From the NCBI RefSeq assembly GCF_006547145.1, contig NZ_CP041244.1:6572001-6636000 (forward strand): 64,000 bases of DNA. The letters are read 5' to 3'. The notes beneath the pieces are model-generated. The model worked only from the letters and a program-made list of their open reading frames with translations. It made no database searches and was not told where the DNA came from. The DNA is from Actinomadura sp. WMMA1423. GTDB taxonomy: Bacteria > Actinomycetota > Actinomycetes > Streptosporangiales > Streptosporangiaceae. The translations under genes were made by a program, and so were the position numbers. The stretch's first letter is position 1. The number at the start of each line of letters is the position of its first letter. Positions 1-9,331 of the stretch are shown in pieces.

Positions 1-1107
1 GGCGGTCTCCTGCTGGCGCAGCCAGCGGATCTCGGCCTCGATGAACTCGTCGATGTCGCCGTCGAGGACCGCGGAGGGGTTGCCGGCCTCGATGCCGGTG
101 CGCAGGTCCTTCACGATCTGGTACGGGTGCAGCACGTAGTTGCGGATCTGGGTGCCCCAGCTCGTGGTGGCGTCGCCGCGGATCTTGGAGAGCTCCTCCG
201 CCTCCTCCATGCGCTTGCGCTCCAGCAGCTTGGCCTGGAGGACGTTCATGGCGGTGGCCTTGTTCTGCAGCTGGCTGCGCTCGTTCTGGCAGGACACGAC
301 GATGCCGGTGGGGAGGTGGGTGATCCGCACGGCCGAGTCGGTGGTGTTGACGCCCTGGCCGCCGGGCCCCGACGACCGGTACACGTCGATCCGCAGTTCG
401 CTCTCGTCGATCTCGATGTGGTCGCTCTGCTCCACCACGGGCACGACGTCCAGGCCCGCGAACGACGTCTGCCGCCGGCCCTGGTTGTCGAAGGGGGAGA
501 TCCGGACGAGCCGGTGGGTGCCGTGCTCGCCGCGCAGCGTCCCGTAGGCGTAGGGGGCCTTCACCGTGAAGGTGGTCGACTTGATCCCGGCCTCTTCGGC
601 GTAGGACGTCTCGTAGACCTCCGTCGGGTAGCCGTGCCGCTCGGCCCAGCGCAGGTACATCCGCTGGAGCTGCTCGGCCCAGTCGGCCGCGTCCACCCCG
701 CCGGCCTGCGCGTTGATGGTGACCAGCGCCTCGCGCGCGTCGTACTGGCCCGACATGAGGGTGCGCACCTCGAGCTGCTGGACGGCCTTGTGCAGGGTGG
801 CCAGCTCCTCGTCGGCCTCCGTGCGGGTGTCGGCGTCGTCCATCTCCCGGGCCATCTCGTACAGCGTGGCGGCGTCCTCCAGCCGCTGCCGCAGGCCCTC
901 GACCCGGTTGAGCTCGCTTTCCAGGTACGACAGCCGGCGCGTCACCGCCTGGGCGCGCTCCTGGTCGCTCCACAGGTCGGGGTCGGCCGACTGCTCGCGC
1001 AGCTCGGCGATGTCGCGGCGCATGCCGTCGAGGTCCAGCACCTCCTCGATGCTGGACAGGGTCGAGCCGAGCTCCTTGAGCTGTTCTTCGGGTTCGATGC
1101 CAGCCAC
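1..1107 (-). CDS. prfB: Peptide chain release factor 2 (RF2), 3' end cut by window
   Basis: Class I release factor that reads UGA and UAA stop codons and triggers peptidyl-tRNA hydrolysis in the ribosomal A site. The translated minus strand carries the RF2 anticodon-like tripeptide SPF (in RISPFDN) and the catalytic GGQ loop ([15 protein letters not shown]). It starts at GTG 1107 ([10 protein letters not shown]). 369 codons are visible, only a handful short of the family length, so the stop lies just left of base 1. No in-frame UGA and no CTTTGA frameshift signal occurs near codon 25, so the E. coli-type autoregulatory frameshift is absent, as is usual for actinobacteria. It is divergent from the lipoprotein gene at 1243. 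Confidence 0.97.
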   Translation of the reverse strand, partial: MAGIEPEEQLKELGSTLSSIEEVLDLDGMRRDIAELREQSADPDLWSDQERAQAVTRRLSYLESELNRVEGLRQRLEDAATLYEMAREMDDADTRTEADEELATLHKAVQQLEVRTLMSGQYDAREALVTINAQAGGVDAADWAEQLQRMYLRWAERHGYPTEVYETSYAEEAGIKSTTFTVKAPYAYGTLRGEHGTHRLVRISPFDNQGRRQTSFAGLDVVPVVEQSDHIEIDESELRIDVYRSSGPGGQGVNTTDSAVRITHLPTGIVVSCQNERSQLQNKATAMNVLQAKLLERKRMEEAEELSKIRGDATTSWGTQIRNYVLHPYQIVKDLRTGIEAGNPSAVLDGDIDEFIEAEIRWLRQQETA

Positions 1108-1242
1108 GGTCCGAGCTTATCGCCGTCCGGCACTGCTCACCGCCGTCCCCGCACCGCGCACCGCCCGCTCCGGTGCCGCGTGACGCCTGTTCAGGCGGCG
1201 TGCACCGCCGGATGGCGGACCACCGGAGGTCCCGCCAATATC

Positions 1243-2376
1243 ATGCTGATGGCAGAATCACGGGCCGAAGAGGTCGGCCGAGGGCGGCCGGCCCTGGAAT
1301 CTCGGTCCGGGGGACGGGTCTTGCACAGCTTCCTGCGGGTGGTCGCGGCCGGGGTGCTGCTCGCCCTGCTCACCGCCGCGGGCTGCGCCGAGGGCAAGAC
1401 GGAGGCGCGGCCCACCCCCACCATGCCCGCGACCTCCCCGCCCGCGCCGGTGGTGCTGACCCCGCAGGTCGCGGACCGGGCGTTCCGCTCCTACGTCACC
1501 GACGAGGACGTGGCCAGGGCGGCGGGCGACGAGCGCCTCGCGCTGACCTGGACGTCCGACGGGCAGGCCCAGCTCACCGCGGCCGAGTTCCGCAAGGCCG
1601 CCTACGACGGCGACCCGGTGCGGCGCTTCGTCTACGGCAGGCCCAAGCTGTACGTGCCGAAGCTGAAGGACGCCGCCTACCCGCAGTGGTTCGTGGTGTC
1701 GGTCGACCGCTCCGCCATGAACCAGGCCAAGAGCAGGCGCAGGGTGCTGATGGGCTTCATCTTGCGCGGGCCGTCCGACCACTGGAAACTCACGCTCGCG
1801 ACCGTCATGCAGGACAAGGCCAAGGAGCCGAAGGTCGCGATCGACTCCTCCGGTTACGCGACCGCCCTGAGCGCGGCCGACGCCTCCGTGCTGATCCGCC
1901 CCCGCGACGTCGGCGGGATCCAGGCGACGATCGCCGCAGAGGGGCCGCGCAGCGTCGCCTCGAAGGTGATGCGGTCCAATCGAGTCACCACGGGCTTCTA
2001 CCAGGACGCCAAGCGCGCCAGGAAGAAGGCCAAGAAGAAGGACATCACCTACACGGTCGTCTACACGGCGACGCCGTTCCCCTACTTCGGGCTTCGCGCC
2101 GAGCGCGGCGGTGGGCTCGTCCTCTACTCGCTCTTCCGCAACACCTCGCTGGTCGCCAAGGACCCCGAGACGCCGAAGCCGGAGATCCCGCAGGAGGCCG
2201 AGCACCTTCTCGACGGGACGGTCGAGGGCAACGAGGTCGACACCACGGCGACGCTGCACTTCGCCGCGTTCGACCCGCCCAAGGCCAAGAAGCGCACCGA
2301 CCAGGCGAAGGCGAACATGCTCGCCGACGACGGCGCCGTCACCAAGGCGGGCACCCCGCCGCTCAAGAAGCCCTAG
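1243..2376 (+). CDS. Secreted lipoprotein of unknown function
   Basis: Predicted cell-surface lipoprotein of about 377 residues. An arginine-containing N-region leads to a hydrophobic stretch (VVAAGVLLALLTAAGC) with the lipobox cysteine near residue 48, followed by a Thr/Pro-rich linker and a soluble domain with no family I recognise. ATG 1243 is chosen because GGAGGT lies 13 nt upstream; ATG 1249 or TTG 1321 would give a shorter, more typical signal peptide and cannot be excluded. Only the part after 1243 is real; the open frame to its left is antisense to prfB. The Lys-rich patch around residue 260 is unusual. Similar actinobacterial proteins are annotated only as hypothetical. Confidence 0.8.
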   Translation: MLMAESRAEEVGRGRPALESRSGGRVLHSFLRVVAAGVLLALLTAAGCAEGKTEARPTPTMPATSPPAPVVLTPQVADRAFRSYVTDEDVARAAGDERLALTWTSDGQAQLTAAEFRKAAYDGDPVRRFVYGRPKLYVPKLKDAAYPQWFVVSVDRSAMNQAKSRRRVLMGFILRGPSDHWKLTLATVMQDKAKEPKVAIDSSGYATALSAADASVLIRPRDVGGIQATIAAEGPRSVASKVMRSNRVTTGFYQDAKRARKKAKKKDITYTVVYTATPFPYFGLRAERGGGLVLYSLFRNTSLVAKDPETPKPEIPQEAEHLLDGTVEGNEVDTTATLHFAAFDPPKAKKRTDQAKANMLADDGAVTKAGTPPLKKP

Positions 2377-2415
2377 GACGCTCCGGCGGCCGTGAGCGCG
2401 TTGCCGGACCCGGTG

Positions 2416-2631
2416 TCAGCCGTAGACGCGCTGGAGGACGAGTGCCGCGAACAGCAGCGCGACGAGGATCGCCAGGACGACCGCGGGCGGCACGGGCGAG
2501 CCGTGGTCGTGCAGCTCCGAGCGGGCCTCCCGGCAGGTGGGGCAGCGCCCCTCCACCACCGGGTTCGAGCACCGAGCGCAGATGAGATGTTCGCAGCTCA
2601 TGTCGTGGGCCCCAATCTCCGACAACGGCAC
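2416..2631 (-). CDS. Small zinc-ribbon, single-TM membrane protein
   Basis: 71-residue protein starting at GTG 2631 (VPLSEIGAHDMSCEHL); an internal ATG at 2601 is the alternative start. The N-terminal part holds CEHLICARC and CPTC, a four-cysteine set able to bind one zinc ion; the C-terminal part is one hydrophobic helix (AVVLAILVALLFAALVL). A cytoplasmic zinc ribbon anchored by a C-terminal helix is the likely topology. It is divergent from ftsE. No function is known to me; conservation beside ftsEX in other actinobacteria would have to be checked. Confidence 0.75.
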   Translation of the reverse strand: MPLSEIGAHDMSCEHLICARCSNPVVEGRCPTCREARSELHDHGSPVPPAVVLAILVALLFAALVLQRVYG

Positions 2632-3011
2632 GCGGTCCGTGCGGGAAGCGTCGGCCTGTCTGGTCGTTCGTCCAGCGATTAGGTATCTTTCGCCATCATC
2701 CAGCGTAGCCGGACTGTATGGTCGTTCCGGCAAGTCCGGGGGCAAAGCCGGTATGAAACGACCGGACGTCGGGAGACGGTTCACATGGCACTGATCGGAC
2801 GTCACGCACAGATCGGACGCGGTGCCGGCCCTGGGCGCCCGTACCGTTCCGAGTGGGACGAGGTGGTCGCCTCTCCCCTCTACACTGCTCGAAGGCTTCG
2901 CGTCCCACCTGGCCGCGAAACCGGGCGGCGCAGGCAAGGGGCCACGGATGCTTCCGTGGCCGCGGGCCGGCCCGCTCCCCAACCCCTACAGCGAACCGCC
3001 GTGATGCAGCC
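2632..3011 (+). promoter_or_regulatory. ftsE upstream region with TACACT minus-10 and two hairpins
   Basis: This 380-nt gap holds no convincing gene. TACACT at 2881-2886 is a good actinobacterial minus-10 for ftsE, giving a leader of about 120 nt; no clear minus-35 is visible. The leader contains a perfect 8-bp hairpin (2941-2960, arms GCCACGGA/TCCGTGGC, loop TGCT) followed by the palindrome GCGGGCCGGCCCGC (2962-2975). A direct repeat GATCGGACG lies near 2793 and 2811. The hairpins lack a T-run, so they are more likely leader structure than terminators. Confidence 0.4.
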
Positions 3012-3701
3012 GTGATCCACTTCGACAACGTCACCAAGGTCTACCCGAGCCAGAACCGGCCCGCCCTGCAGCATGTGAACGTCGCCATCGAGAAGGGCGA
3101 GTTCCTGTTCCTGGTGGGTCCGTCCGGTTCGGGGAAGTCGACCTTCCTGCGCCTCATCCTGAAGGAGGAGCGTCCTTCCCAGGGTCACGTGCACGTGGCG
3201 GGCAAGGACCTGAGCAGGCTGACCAACTGGAAGGTGCCGCACCTGCGCCGCAGGATCGGCTGCGTCTTCCAGGACTTCCGCCTCCTGCCCAACAAGAACG
3301 TCTTCGAGAACGTCGCGTTCGCCCTCGAGGTGATCGGCAAGCCGCGGCGGTTCATCGGCAAGGTCGTCCCCGAGGTCATCGACCTCGTCGGCCTGGAGGG
3401 CAAGGCCCACCGGATGCCGGACGAGCTGTCCGGCGGCGAGCAGCAGCGCGTCGCCATCGCGCGCGCGTTCGTCAACCGCCCGATGATCCTGCTGGCCGAC
3501 GAGCCGACCGGGAACATCGACCCCGCCACCTCGATCGGCATCATGAAGGTGCTGGACCGGATCAACCGGACCGGCACCACGGTCGTCATGGCCACCCACG
3601 ACGCCGCCATCGTCGACGCGTTCCGCAAGCGCGTGGTCGAGCTGGAGGACGGCCGCGTCGTCCGCGACCAGTCCCGCGGCGTGTACGGGCAGGCGTACTG
3701 A
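3012..3701 (+). CDS. ftsE: Cell-division ATP-binding protein FtsE
   Basis: ABC-type ATPase that pairs with FtsX and transmits ATP-driven movement across the membrane to control peptidoglycan hydrolases at the septum. 229 residues from GTG 3012, the usual length. Walker [10 protein letters not shown] (residues 36-44), Q-loop in [12 protein letters not shown] signature [15 protein letters not shown], Walker [11 protein letters not shown] and the H-loop in MATHDAAIV are all intact. The open frame to the left of 3012 is leader. ftsX follows 156 nt downstream on the same strand. Confidence 0.97.
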   Translation: MIHFDNVTKVYPSQNRPALQHVNVAIEKGEFLFLVGPSGSGKSTFLRLILKEERPSQGHVHVAGKDLSRLTNWKVPHLRRRIGCVFQDFRLLPNKNVFENVAFALEVIGKPRRFIGKVVPEVIDLVGLEGKAHRMPDELSGGEQQRVAIARAFVNRPMILLADEPTGNIDPATSIGIMKVLDRINRTGTTVVMATHDAAIVDAFRKRVVELEDGRVVRDQSRGVYGQAY

Positions 3702-3857
3702 CACAGGCGCGCCGGAACGGGCGCAGCGAAATCTGAACCATCGATTCCCGCCGGGTCGTAGGACATCCCGAGGGGTGCCCGGGAGGCGGCCGCAGGCGCC
3801 GCGTCCCGCGGGCGCCCCGGCTCCCGGCCCGGCAACGGCGATCAAGGACAGCGAGGC

Positions 3858-4763
3858 ATGCGCGTACAGTTCGTTCTCCAGGAGATCTGGATCGGTCTCC
3901 GCAGGAACATGACGATGACGATCTCCCTCGTCATCACCGTCGCCATCGCCATGGCGCTATTCGGCACCGGGCTGCTCCTCCGGCAGCAGGTCTCCGCGTC
4001 CAAGAGCTACTGGTACGACAAGATCGAAGTGTCGATCTTCCTGTGCGCCAAGACGAGCTCCAACCCCGTCTGCCAGAAGCAGGACGTCACCGACCAGCAG
4101 CGGCAGACGCTCAAGTCGCAGCTGGAGAAGATGCCGCAGGTCTCGCAGGTCCAGTACGAGAACAAGCAGCAGGCCTACACCCGCTTCAAGGACCGCTTCG
4201 CCGGCTCGCCCGGCTTCGTGGAGAGCACCCGCGAGGGCGACATCCCCGACTCGTTCCGGGTGAAGCTGAAGAACCCGGAGGAGTACAAGGCGGTCGCCCA
4301 GGCGATGCTCAACCAGCCCGGCGTCGACTCGGTGATCAACGAGCAGGAGATCCTGAAACGGTTCTTCCGGATCCTGAACGGCCTCCAGGTCGCGGCGCTG
4401 ACGATCGCGCTGATCCAGGTGATCGCCGCGGTGATGCTGGTGGGCAACACCGTCCGGCTGTCGGCGTTCAACCGGCGCCGGGAGACCGGGATCATGCGGC
4501 TCGTCGGCGCGTCCAACACCTATATCCAGATGCCCTTCATCCTGGAGGGCGCCATCGCCGGGCTGATCGGCGGGTTGTTCGCCTCCGTCTTGTTGATCTT
4601 CAGTAAGAAACTCCTGGTCGACAGACTCGCGGGGGACGTCCAGCTCGTCAGCCAGCTCGGCTGGAGCGTGGTGATCCTCGTCATCATCGTGTCGATCTGC
4701 TTCGGCGTCCTGCTGTGCGCCGTCTCCTCGTTCCTGACCCTGCGCAGATACCTGAAGATCTGA
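3858..4763 (+). CDS. ftsX: Cell-division membrane protein FtsX
   Basis: Permease-like partner of FtsE; its extracellular loop activates cell-wall hydrolases (RipC/EnvC-type systems). 301 residues with the expected four transmembrane helices: one near residues 20-45, then three in the C-terminal half (about 175-200, 223-250, 270-295). The large extracytoplasmic domain between helices 1 and 2 contains two cysteines (CAKTSSNPVC) likely to form a disulfide. Starts at ATG 3858 next to AGCGAGGC. The motif ETGIMRLVGASN before helix 3 is the family's FtsE-coupling region. Confidence 0.97.
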   Translation: MRVQFVLQEIWIGLRRNMTMTISLVITVAIAMALFGTGLLLRQQVSASKSYWYDKIEVSIFLCAKTSSNPVCQKQDVTDQQRQTLKSQLEKMPQVSQVQYENKQQAYTRFKDRFAGSPGFVESTREGDIPDSFRVKLKNPEEYKAVAQAMLNQPGVDSVINEQEILKRFFRILNGLQVAALTIALIQVIAAVMLVGNTVRLSAFNRRRETGIMRLVGASNTYIQMPFILEGAIAGLIGGLFASVLLIFSKKLLVDRLAGDVQLVSQLGWSVVILVIIVSICFGVLLCAVSSFLTLRRYLKI

Positions 4764-4814
4764 TGCCGCGGCCGGATCCGGCGCAACCGCCGGATCCGGG
4801 CCGCGACGCCGCCC

Positions 4815-4830
4815 TACACTTGGCCGCATG
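4815..4830 (+). promoter_or_regulatory. Leaderless-type promoter minus-10 with out-of-frame ATG
   Basis: TACACT (4815-4820) is followed by exactly 7 nt and ATG 4828, the spacing of actinobacterial leaderless transcripts; the same arrangement is seen before 52226 and 63393. ATG 4828 opens a 13-codon frame that stops at 4869, one frame away from the S41 peptidase reading frame that begins at GTG 4857. Confidence 0.45.
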
Positions 4831-4856
4831 ACCCCCTCCGCGCCCCCGTCGAGCCC

Positions 4857-6035
4857 GTGTCCCCGCTGAACAGGCGACCGGGCGGCGCGCTGCGCGGCGC
4901 CGCCATAGCCGCCGCGGTCGTCTGCGCCTACGGGGCAGGGGTCGTCAGCGGCTCGGGCTCCGAGCGCCACGCGGCCGTGGCCGGAGGCGGCTCCGTACTG
5001 GACGAGGCGGCCGCGAAGATCGGCGGCCGCGCCGCGCGGCCCGTCGACCGCGGCGAGCTCGACCGCGCCGCCATCGAGGGCATGCTGCGCGGGCTCGGCG
5101 ACAGGTGGGCGCACTACTACTCGGCCCGCGAGTACGACGACGTCGAAGGGCGCCTCACCGGCCGCTACAGCGGCGTAGGGCTGTGGCTCGGCAGCGAGGA
5201 CGGCGGCGCCCGCGTGCTGGTGGCGAGCGTCCAGCCCGGTACCCCCGCCGCCCGGGCAGGCGTCCGGGCCGGCGACGTCGTCACCCGCGTCGGGCGGGCC
5301 TCCGTGACCGGCTGGGACATCTCACGCGTGGCCGAGGCGCTGCGCGGACGTCCGGACGAGACCGTCGAACTCACCGTGGAACGCGAGCGTCGAACCAGGT
5401 TGTTCCACCTCGTCCGCACAAGGGTCTCCGGAGGGGACGTCACCGTGACCGAACTCCCCGAGCACGCGCGGATGATCCGCGTCGGCGCCTTCACCCGCGG
5501 GACTGGCGGGCAGGTCCGCGCGGCCGTGACCGGGCGGTCACCGGCGGACCGCCCCGGCGGCGGCGTCCTGCTCGACCTGCGCGGCAACCCCGGCGGGCTG
5601 GTCGACGAGGCGGTCGAGACGGCGTCGGCCTTCCTGCCCGGCGGCCTCGTGGTGACCTACGAGCCGCGCGGCAGGCCCGTCCAGCGACGCACCGTCACGG
5701 CCCCCGGCGACGCGCGGACACCGCTCGTGGTGCTCGTCGACGCGGGAACCGCCAGCGCCGCGGAGATCGTCGCGGGCTCCCTGCGCGACCGCGACCGCGC
5801 GGTGATCGTAGGATCGCGTACGTACGGGAAGGGCTCGGTGCAGGAACCCCTCCGGCTGGCCGACGGGTCGGTCATCGAGCTGACCGTCGGTCGCTACCGC
5901 ACGCCGAGCGGCCGTAACCTCGACGGGGTCGGCATCGAACCCGACGTGGAGGTCTCCGCCGACCGCCCCGCGAAGGCGGCCGAGCGGCGCGCCCGGACGG
6001 TGCTGCGCGGCCTCGACGCGACGATGCCGGGCTAG
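4857..6035 (+). CDS. S41 family C-terminal-processing peptidase (CtpA-like)
   Basis: Secreted or membrane-anchored serine protease of the carboxyl-terminal-processing family, which trims C-terminal tails of envelope proteins. A signal/anchor helix (about residues 12-32) precedes a PDZ domain (about 105-180, GVGLWL...[15 protein letters not shown]) and the S41 domain. The nucleophile is Ser300 in AGTASAAEI and the general base Lys325 in RTYGKGSVQ. The frame starts at GTG 4857 without a visible ribosome-binding site; an ATG at 4828 in another frame fits the promoter better (see finding). It lies between ftsX and smpB on the same strand. Confidence 0.9.
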   Translation: MSPLNRRPGGALRGAAIAAAVVCAYGAGVVSGSGSERHAAVAGGGSVLDEAAAKIGGRAARPVDRGELDRAAIEGMLRGLGDRWAHYYSAREYDDVEGRLTGRYSGVGLWLGSEDGGARVLVASVQPGTPAARAGVRAGDVVTRVGRASVTGWDISRVAEALRGRPDETVELTVERERRTRLFHLVRTRVSGGDVTVTELPEHARMIRVGAFTRGTGGQVRAAVTGRSPADRPGGGVLLDLRGNPGGLVDEAVETASAFLPGGLVVTYEPRGRPVQRRTVTAPGDARTPLVVLVDAGTASAAEIVAGSLRDRDRAVIVGSRTYGKGSVQEPLRLADGSVIELTVGRYRTPSGRNLDGVGIEPDVEVSADRPAKAAERRARTVLRGLDATMPG

Positions 6036-6136
6036 GGACGAAATGCCGGACTAGGCGACGATGCTGGTACAGGTGGCGGCGCCGGACCAAGACGAGACGC
6101 CGCACCAAGACGAGACGCCGGACAAGGACTGAGGAC

Positions 6137-6628
6137 GTGGCACGGGACACCGGGCGCAAGAAGGACACCGGGCGCAAGCTCATCGCCCAGAACAAACGGG
6201 CCCGCTACGACTACCACATCGACGACACGTGGGAAGCGGGCATGGTGCTCATGGGCACCGAGGTCAAGGCCCTGCGCGCCGGCCGCGCCTCCCTCGCCGA
6301 CGGCTTCGCGCACGTGCGGGACGGGGAGGTGTGGCTGGAGAACGTCCACATCCCCGAGTACACGCAGGGGACCTGGACCAACCACGCGCCCCGCCGGCGC
6401 CGCAAGCTGCTGCTGCACCGCCGCGAGATCCAGAAGATCATCGCGAAGTCGGAGGAGCCGGGCTGGACGCTGATCCCGCTCTCGCTGTACTTCAAGGACG
6501 GCAAGGCCAAGGTCGAGATCGGCCTCGCCCGTGGTAAGAAGACCTACGACAAGCGCCAGGCCATCGCCAAGCGGGAAGCCGACCGGGAGATGCAGAAGGC
6601 GGCGGCGGCCCGGTTCAGGAGACGGTGA
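6137..6628 (+). CDS. smpB: SsrA-binding protein SmpB
   Basis: Binds the tRNA-like domain of tmRNA and brings it to stalled ribosomes; its C-terminal tail mimics mRNA in the decoding centre. 163 residues from GTG 6137, with the conserved core ([41 protein letters not shown]) and a basic C-terminal tail. The partner RNA gene ssrA is 2.3 kb downstream. Just upstream (6085-6120) the 17-nt unit ACCAAGACGAGACGCCG occurs twice in tandem. Confidence 0.97.
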   Translation: MARDTGRKKDTGRKLIAQNKRARYDYHIDDTWEAGMVLMGTEVKALRAGRASLADGFAHVRDGEVWLENVHIPEYTQGTWTNHAPRRRRKLLLHRREIQKIIAKSEEPGWTLIPLSLYFKDGKAKVEIGLARGKKTYDKRQAIAKREADREMQKAAAARFRRR

Positions 6629-6631
6629 AGG

Positions 6632-8575
6632 GTGTCGATGACGAACCGAGGCCGGAGGCGGGCCCGTGCCGTGGCCCGCGGGCCGCTCCTTTCGCCCCGG
6701 CGCCGCCGGGTGGTCGCGCTGGCCGCCTGCGGCGGCCTCGTCGGGACGATGACGACCGGGTGCTGGGCCGAGCCCTCAGCGATGCCCGCCGTGCGCGACT
6801 TCCTCATCGCCTGGCAGGTCGGCAACTACGAGGCCGCGGCCGGGCGGACCGTCGGCGCCGACCGCAGGCAGGTCGAGGGCGCCCTCGGCCGTGTCCGCGA
6901 GCAGCTCGACGCCGCGTCCCTGCGGCTCTCCCTCGGTACCGAGGTCGAGGGCTCCGGGGTCGACCAGATCGTCAAGAAGGGCGACGAGGCCGACGCCCGT
7001 TTCACCGTGAAGATCGACCTGGGTGAGAACGGCCAGCCGTGGGAGTACCCGGGCCTCATGCACCTGCGCCGCGTCGGCGGCAAGTGGAAGGTCGTCTGGG
7101 ACCCGTCCATCATCAACACCAAGCTGAAGCCGGGGCAGCGCCTCGCCGTGGTGTCGGAGGCCCCGAAGCGCGCCCCCATCACCGACACCGGGGGCCAGAG
7201 CGCGCTGCGCGAGATCGACGCCTACCAGTTCGGGGTGTTCCCCGGGCAGCTCGCCGACCCGCAGAAGACCATCGACCAGCTCGCCAAGCAGACCAAGATC
7301 GACGGTGGCCGGCGGCTGGACTCCGAGCGCCTCCTCGGCCGCGTCCGGTCCGCGCCGCCGCAGACGTTCCTGCCGCTGCTGACCCTGCAGGCCCCCACCC
7401 ACAACGCGTTGAGCCAGCGCCTCGCCCACATCCCCGGGCTTCGCTTCCAGGCGGTCCGCGCGCCGATCGGGCCCGCGTACGCGCCCGAGCTGATCGGCAA
7501 CCTCGGCCCGGCCACCGCCGACCGGCTCCAGCAGGTCGGCGCCCCCTACCAGCCGGGTGACACGATCGGCGTCGACGGCATCCAGCTGCTCCAGCAGCGA
7601 CGCCTCGCCGGCACCCCCACCGTCAGCGTCGTCGCGCAGGACGAGTCCGGCAAGAACACCGAGCGGCTGCGCTCCTGGTCCGGCCAGGAGCCGCAGGAGG
7701 TCCAGACGACCCTCGACCCCGTCTTCCAGCGCAGCGCCGACGCCGCACTGGCCAACGTGCCGTACCCGGCGTCGATGGTGGCCGTGCGGCCGAGCACCGG
7801 CGAGGTGCTCGCCGTGTCAAACCACAACACCGGCGGACGGAACCTCGCCTTCGAGGCCCACTACCAGCCTGGCCTCACGTTCGGGATCGTGTCCGCGGGA
7901 GCCCTGTTCACCCAGGCCGGCATGAACCAGTCCACCAAGACCACCTGCCCCGGCACGGTGACCATAGGCGGCAAGACCTTCACCAACAGAGCCCGTTCCG
8001 ACAGCACCTTCGCCAACCACTTCGCGGCGTCCTGCAAGACGACCCTCGCGCAGCTGAGCGGCAAGCTGGACGCGCAGACCCTACTCCGGGAGGCGGGCCA
8101 GCTCGGCATCGGCAAGAACTGGGGCCTCGGCGTCCCGGCCTTCACCGGATCCGTCCCGGCCCCCGCGAACGACGGCGACAAGGCCGCGGCCATGATCGGC
8201 GAGGGCGGCGTCCAGGCCAGCCCCCTGGCGATGGCCATGGTGGCCGCCGCGGCGTACAGCGGCACCTGGCGGCCGCCCTACGTCATGAAGAACCCCTCCA
8301 CGACGGCCCAGGCGCCGCCGACCGTGAGTCCGCCGGGTGAGACCATCTCCAACCTCAAGAGGGTCCTGAAGCGCTCCGCGACCCACGGCAGCGCCCACGG
8401 GGCGCGCGTGGTGGGCGACCTCGGCGGCGTGGCCGACCTCACCACCTACAACGAGGGCGGCCGTCCCAAGACCGTCACGTGGTTCGTCGGCTCCAGCCGC
8501 GACCGGGCCTTCGCGATCGCCGTCGAGGGCCCCGTCAACACCCCGAGCATCGCCGCGAAGTTCCTGGGCGGTTAG
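6632..8575 (+). CDS. Penicillin-binding-protein homologue lacking catalytic motifs (pseudoenzyme)
   Basis: 647-residue exported protein: basic N-terminus, hydrophobic segment and possible lipobox (MTTGC, Cys44), NTF2-like MecA_N-type domain (about 50-175), PBP dimerisation region and a C-terminal fold colinear with class B PBP transpeptidases. The active-site SxxK is L415-T-F-G418 (QPGLTFGIV), SxN is S467-C-K469, and KTG is D596-L-G598. With serine and lysine both missing it should not acylate or bind beta-lactams covalently. Start GTG 6632 lies 3 nt after smpB (ATG 6638 also possible), so it is probably co-transcribed. A scaffold or regulatory role in the cell-wall machinery is inference. 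Confidence 0.85.
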   Translation: MSMTNRGRRRARAVARGPLLSPRRRRVVALAACGGLVGTMTTGCWAEPSAMPAVRDFLIAWQVGNYEAAAGRTVGADRRQVEGALGRVREQLDAASLRLSLGTEVEGSGVDQIVKKGDEADARFTVKIDLGENGQPWEYPGLMHLRRVGGKWKVVWDPSIINTKLKPGQRLAVVSEAPKRAPITDTGGQSALREIDAYQFGVFPGQLADPQKTIDQLAKQTKIDGGRRLDSERLLGRVRSAPPQTFLPLLTLQAPTHNALSQRLAHIPGLRFQAVRAPIGPAYAPELIGNLGPATADRLQQVGAPYQPGDTIGVDGIQLLQQRRLAGTPTVSVVAQDESGKNTERLRSWSGQEPQEVQTTLDPVFQRSADAALANVPYPASMVAVRPSTGEVLAVSNHNTGGRNLAFEAHYQPGLTFGIVSAGALFTQAGMNQSTKTTCPGTVTIGGKTFTNRARSDSTFANHFAASCKTTLAQLSGKLDAQTLLREAGQLGIGKNWGLGVPAFTGSVPAPANDGDKAAAMIGEGGVQASPLAMAMVAAAAYSGTWRPPYVMKNPSTTAQAPPTVSPPGETISNLKRVLKRSATHGSAHGARVVGDLGGVADLTTYNEGGRPKTVTWFVGSSRDRAFAIAVEGPVNTPSIAAKFLGG

Positions 8576-8909
8576 GCGCGTCAGGCCTTTTGCCGGTTCT
8601 TTACCGGAGGGACGCAACCAACCCGCCTCCCACGTGCGTCTTTACGGGTGACTGAGCCACCGCTTGGGGGGTTGCGGACTCAGTCGCCGTGATGAGACCA
8701 GAGCCTCGTCTCGGGGGAGGCTCTGCCGTCCGGACCGGCCCGACCCTGCCGGTCGACCCCGGTGGACGCGACACCGCTCGCGTCCACCGGGGTTCACGTG
8801 TGCCCGGCGGGAATCACTTTGCCCCGGCACGCGTTATCCTTGTAACGTCATCGTGCGGACGTCCTGCTCGCTGATCGGCGACGGGACGGTCGCTTTGACA
8901 ACTGAACAT
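8576..8909 (+). promoter_or_regulatory. Intergenic region upstream of ssrA
   Basis: No gene is seen here. It contains a short dyad GAGCCTC...GAGGCTC (8701-8724), a strong terminator (separate entry) and, further right, TATCCT (about 8830-8835), a plausible minus-10 for a tmRNA precursor. TTGACA at 8895-8900 is too close to the mature 5' end to act as its minus-35. The promoter assignment is weak. Confidence 0.35.
8757..8792 (+). terminator. Strong hairpin terminator after the PBP-like gene
   Basis: Perfect 15-bp stem (CCCCGGTGGACGCGA paired with TCGCGTCCACCGGGG) with a 6-nt loop. There is only a weak T-tract, as is common in actinobacteria. It separates the smpB-PBP transcript from ssrA. Confidence 0.7.
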
Positions 8910-9279
8910 GGGGGTGACCGGCTTCGACTTCGGTCGTTCGAGCCAGGGGAAGCGGGTCGAGGGTTGCTGTCGTGACCTCGTAAATCCTGTGACAGCAAAC
9001 CAATAACTGCCAACAAGAAGCAGTCCGAGTTCGCCCTCGCCGCCTGAGCGAGGAGCGAACTCTGTCAGCCCGGGCGCGTCTCCGTCCCGGGGTCTGGCAT
9101 CGTAAGGAGACTCCACCTGCCAGTTCGGTCGCGGGACCGGTAGGGACAACAAACAGCGGCTGAGCCCGTCGGCGACACGCCTGCGTGAGCGCCGGGGCTG
9201 AGAAAACGTCAAGCAGGCTGCACCCGGAGAAGCCCTGACCCATCACCGAAGGACGCGGGTTCGATTCCCGCCACCTCCA
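8910..9279 (+). ncRNA. ssrA: Transfer-messenger RNA (tmRNA)
   Basis: Mature RNA of about 370 nt. The 5' end GGGGGTG pairs with CACCTCC (9272-9278) to make the acceptor stem, followed by discriminator A9279; CCA is not encoded. The T-arm GCGGG-TTCGATT-CCCGC lies just before it. The tag reading frame runs from GCC 9009 to TGA 9045 and encodes ANKKQSEFALAA, with the usual ALAA degradation signal. The last 32 nt are the integration target of the element to the right and the gene is restored intact at attL. Confidence 0.95.
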
Positions 9280-9281
9280 CG
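9248..9281. other. attL core (34-bp direct repeat, ssrA 3' end)
   Basis: Identical over 34 bp to 47247-47280 and differing on both sides immediately beyond. The core spans the T-arm and acceptor stem of tmRNA, a classic tyrosine-recombinase target. The integrase gene lies directly inside this end. Confidence 0.93.
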
Positions 9282-9286
9282 GCAAG

Positions 9287-9325
9287 AGAAGCCGCTGATC
9301 AGACGAGTTCTGGTCGGCGGCTTCT
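9287..9325 (+). terminator. Element-supplied terminator for ssrA
   Basis: 16-bp arms (9287-9302 and 9310-9325, with G-U pairs) end in a TTCTTGT tail 6 bases inside the element. It replaces the original terminator of ssrA, which was displaced to 47282-47449. Confidence 0.75.
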
Positions 9326-9331
9326 TGTATG

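Noticed and set aside
1-1107. Programmed frameshift in prfB
   Set aside because: The frame is open from GTG 1107 through the catalytic motifs with no internal UGA, so no frameshift is needed.
127-1242. Long open frame on the plus strand running into the lipoprotein gene
   Set aside because: It is antisense to prfB, whose minus-strand product has clear SPF and GGQ motifs; only the part from about 1243 is coding.
8895-8900. TTGACA as the minus-35 of the ssrA promoter
   Set aside because: It ends about 10 nt before the mature 5' end, leaving no room for a minus-10; a precursor start further upstream is needed.
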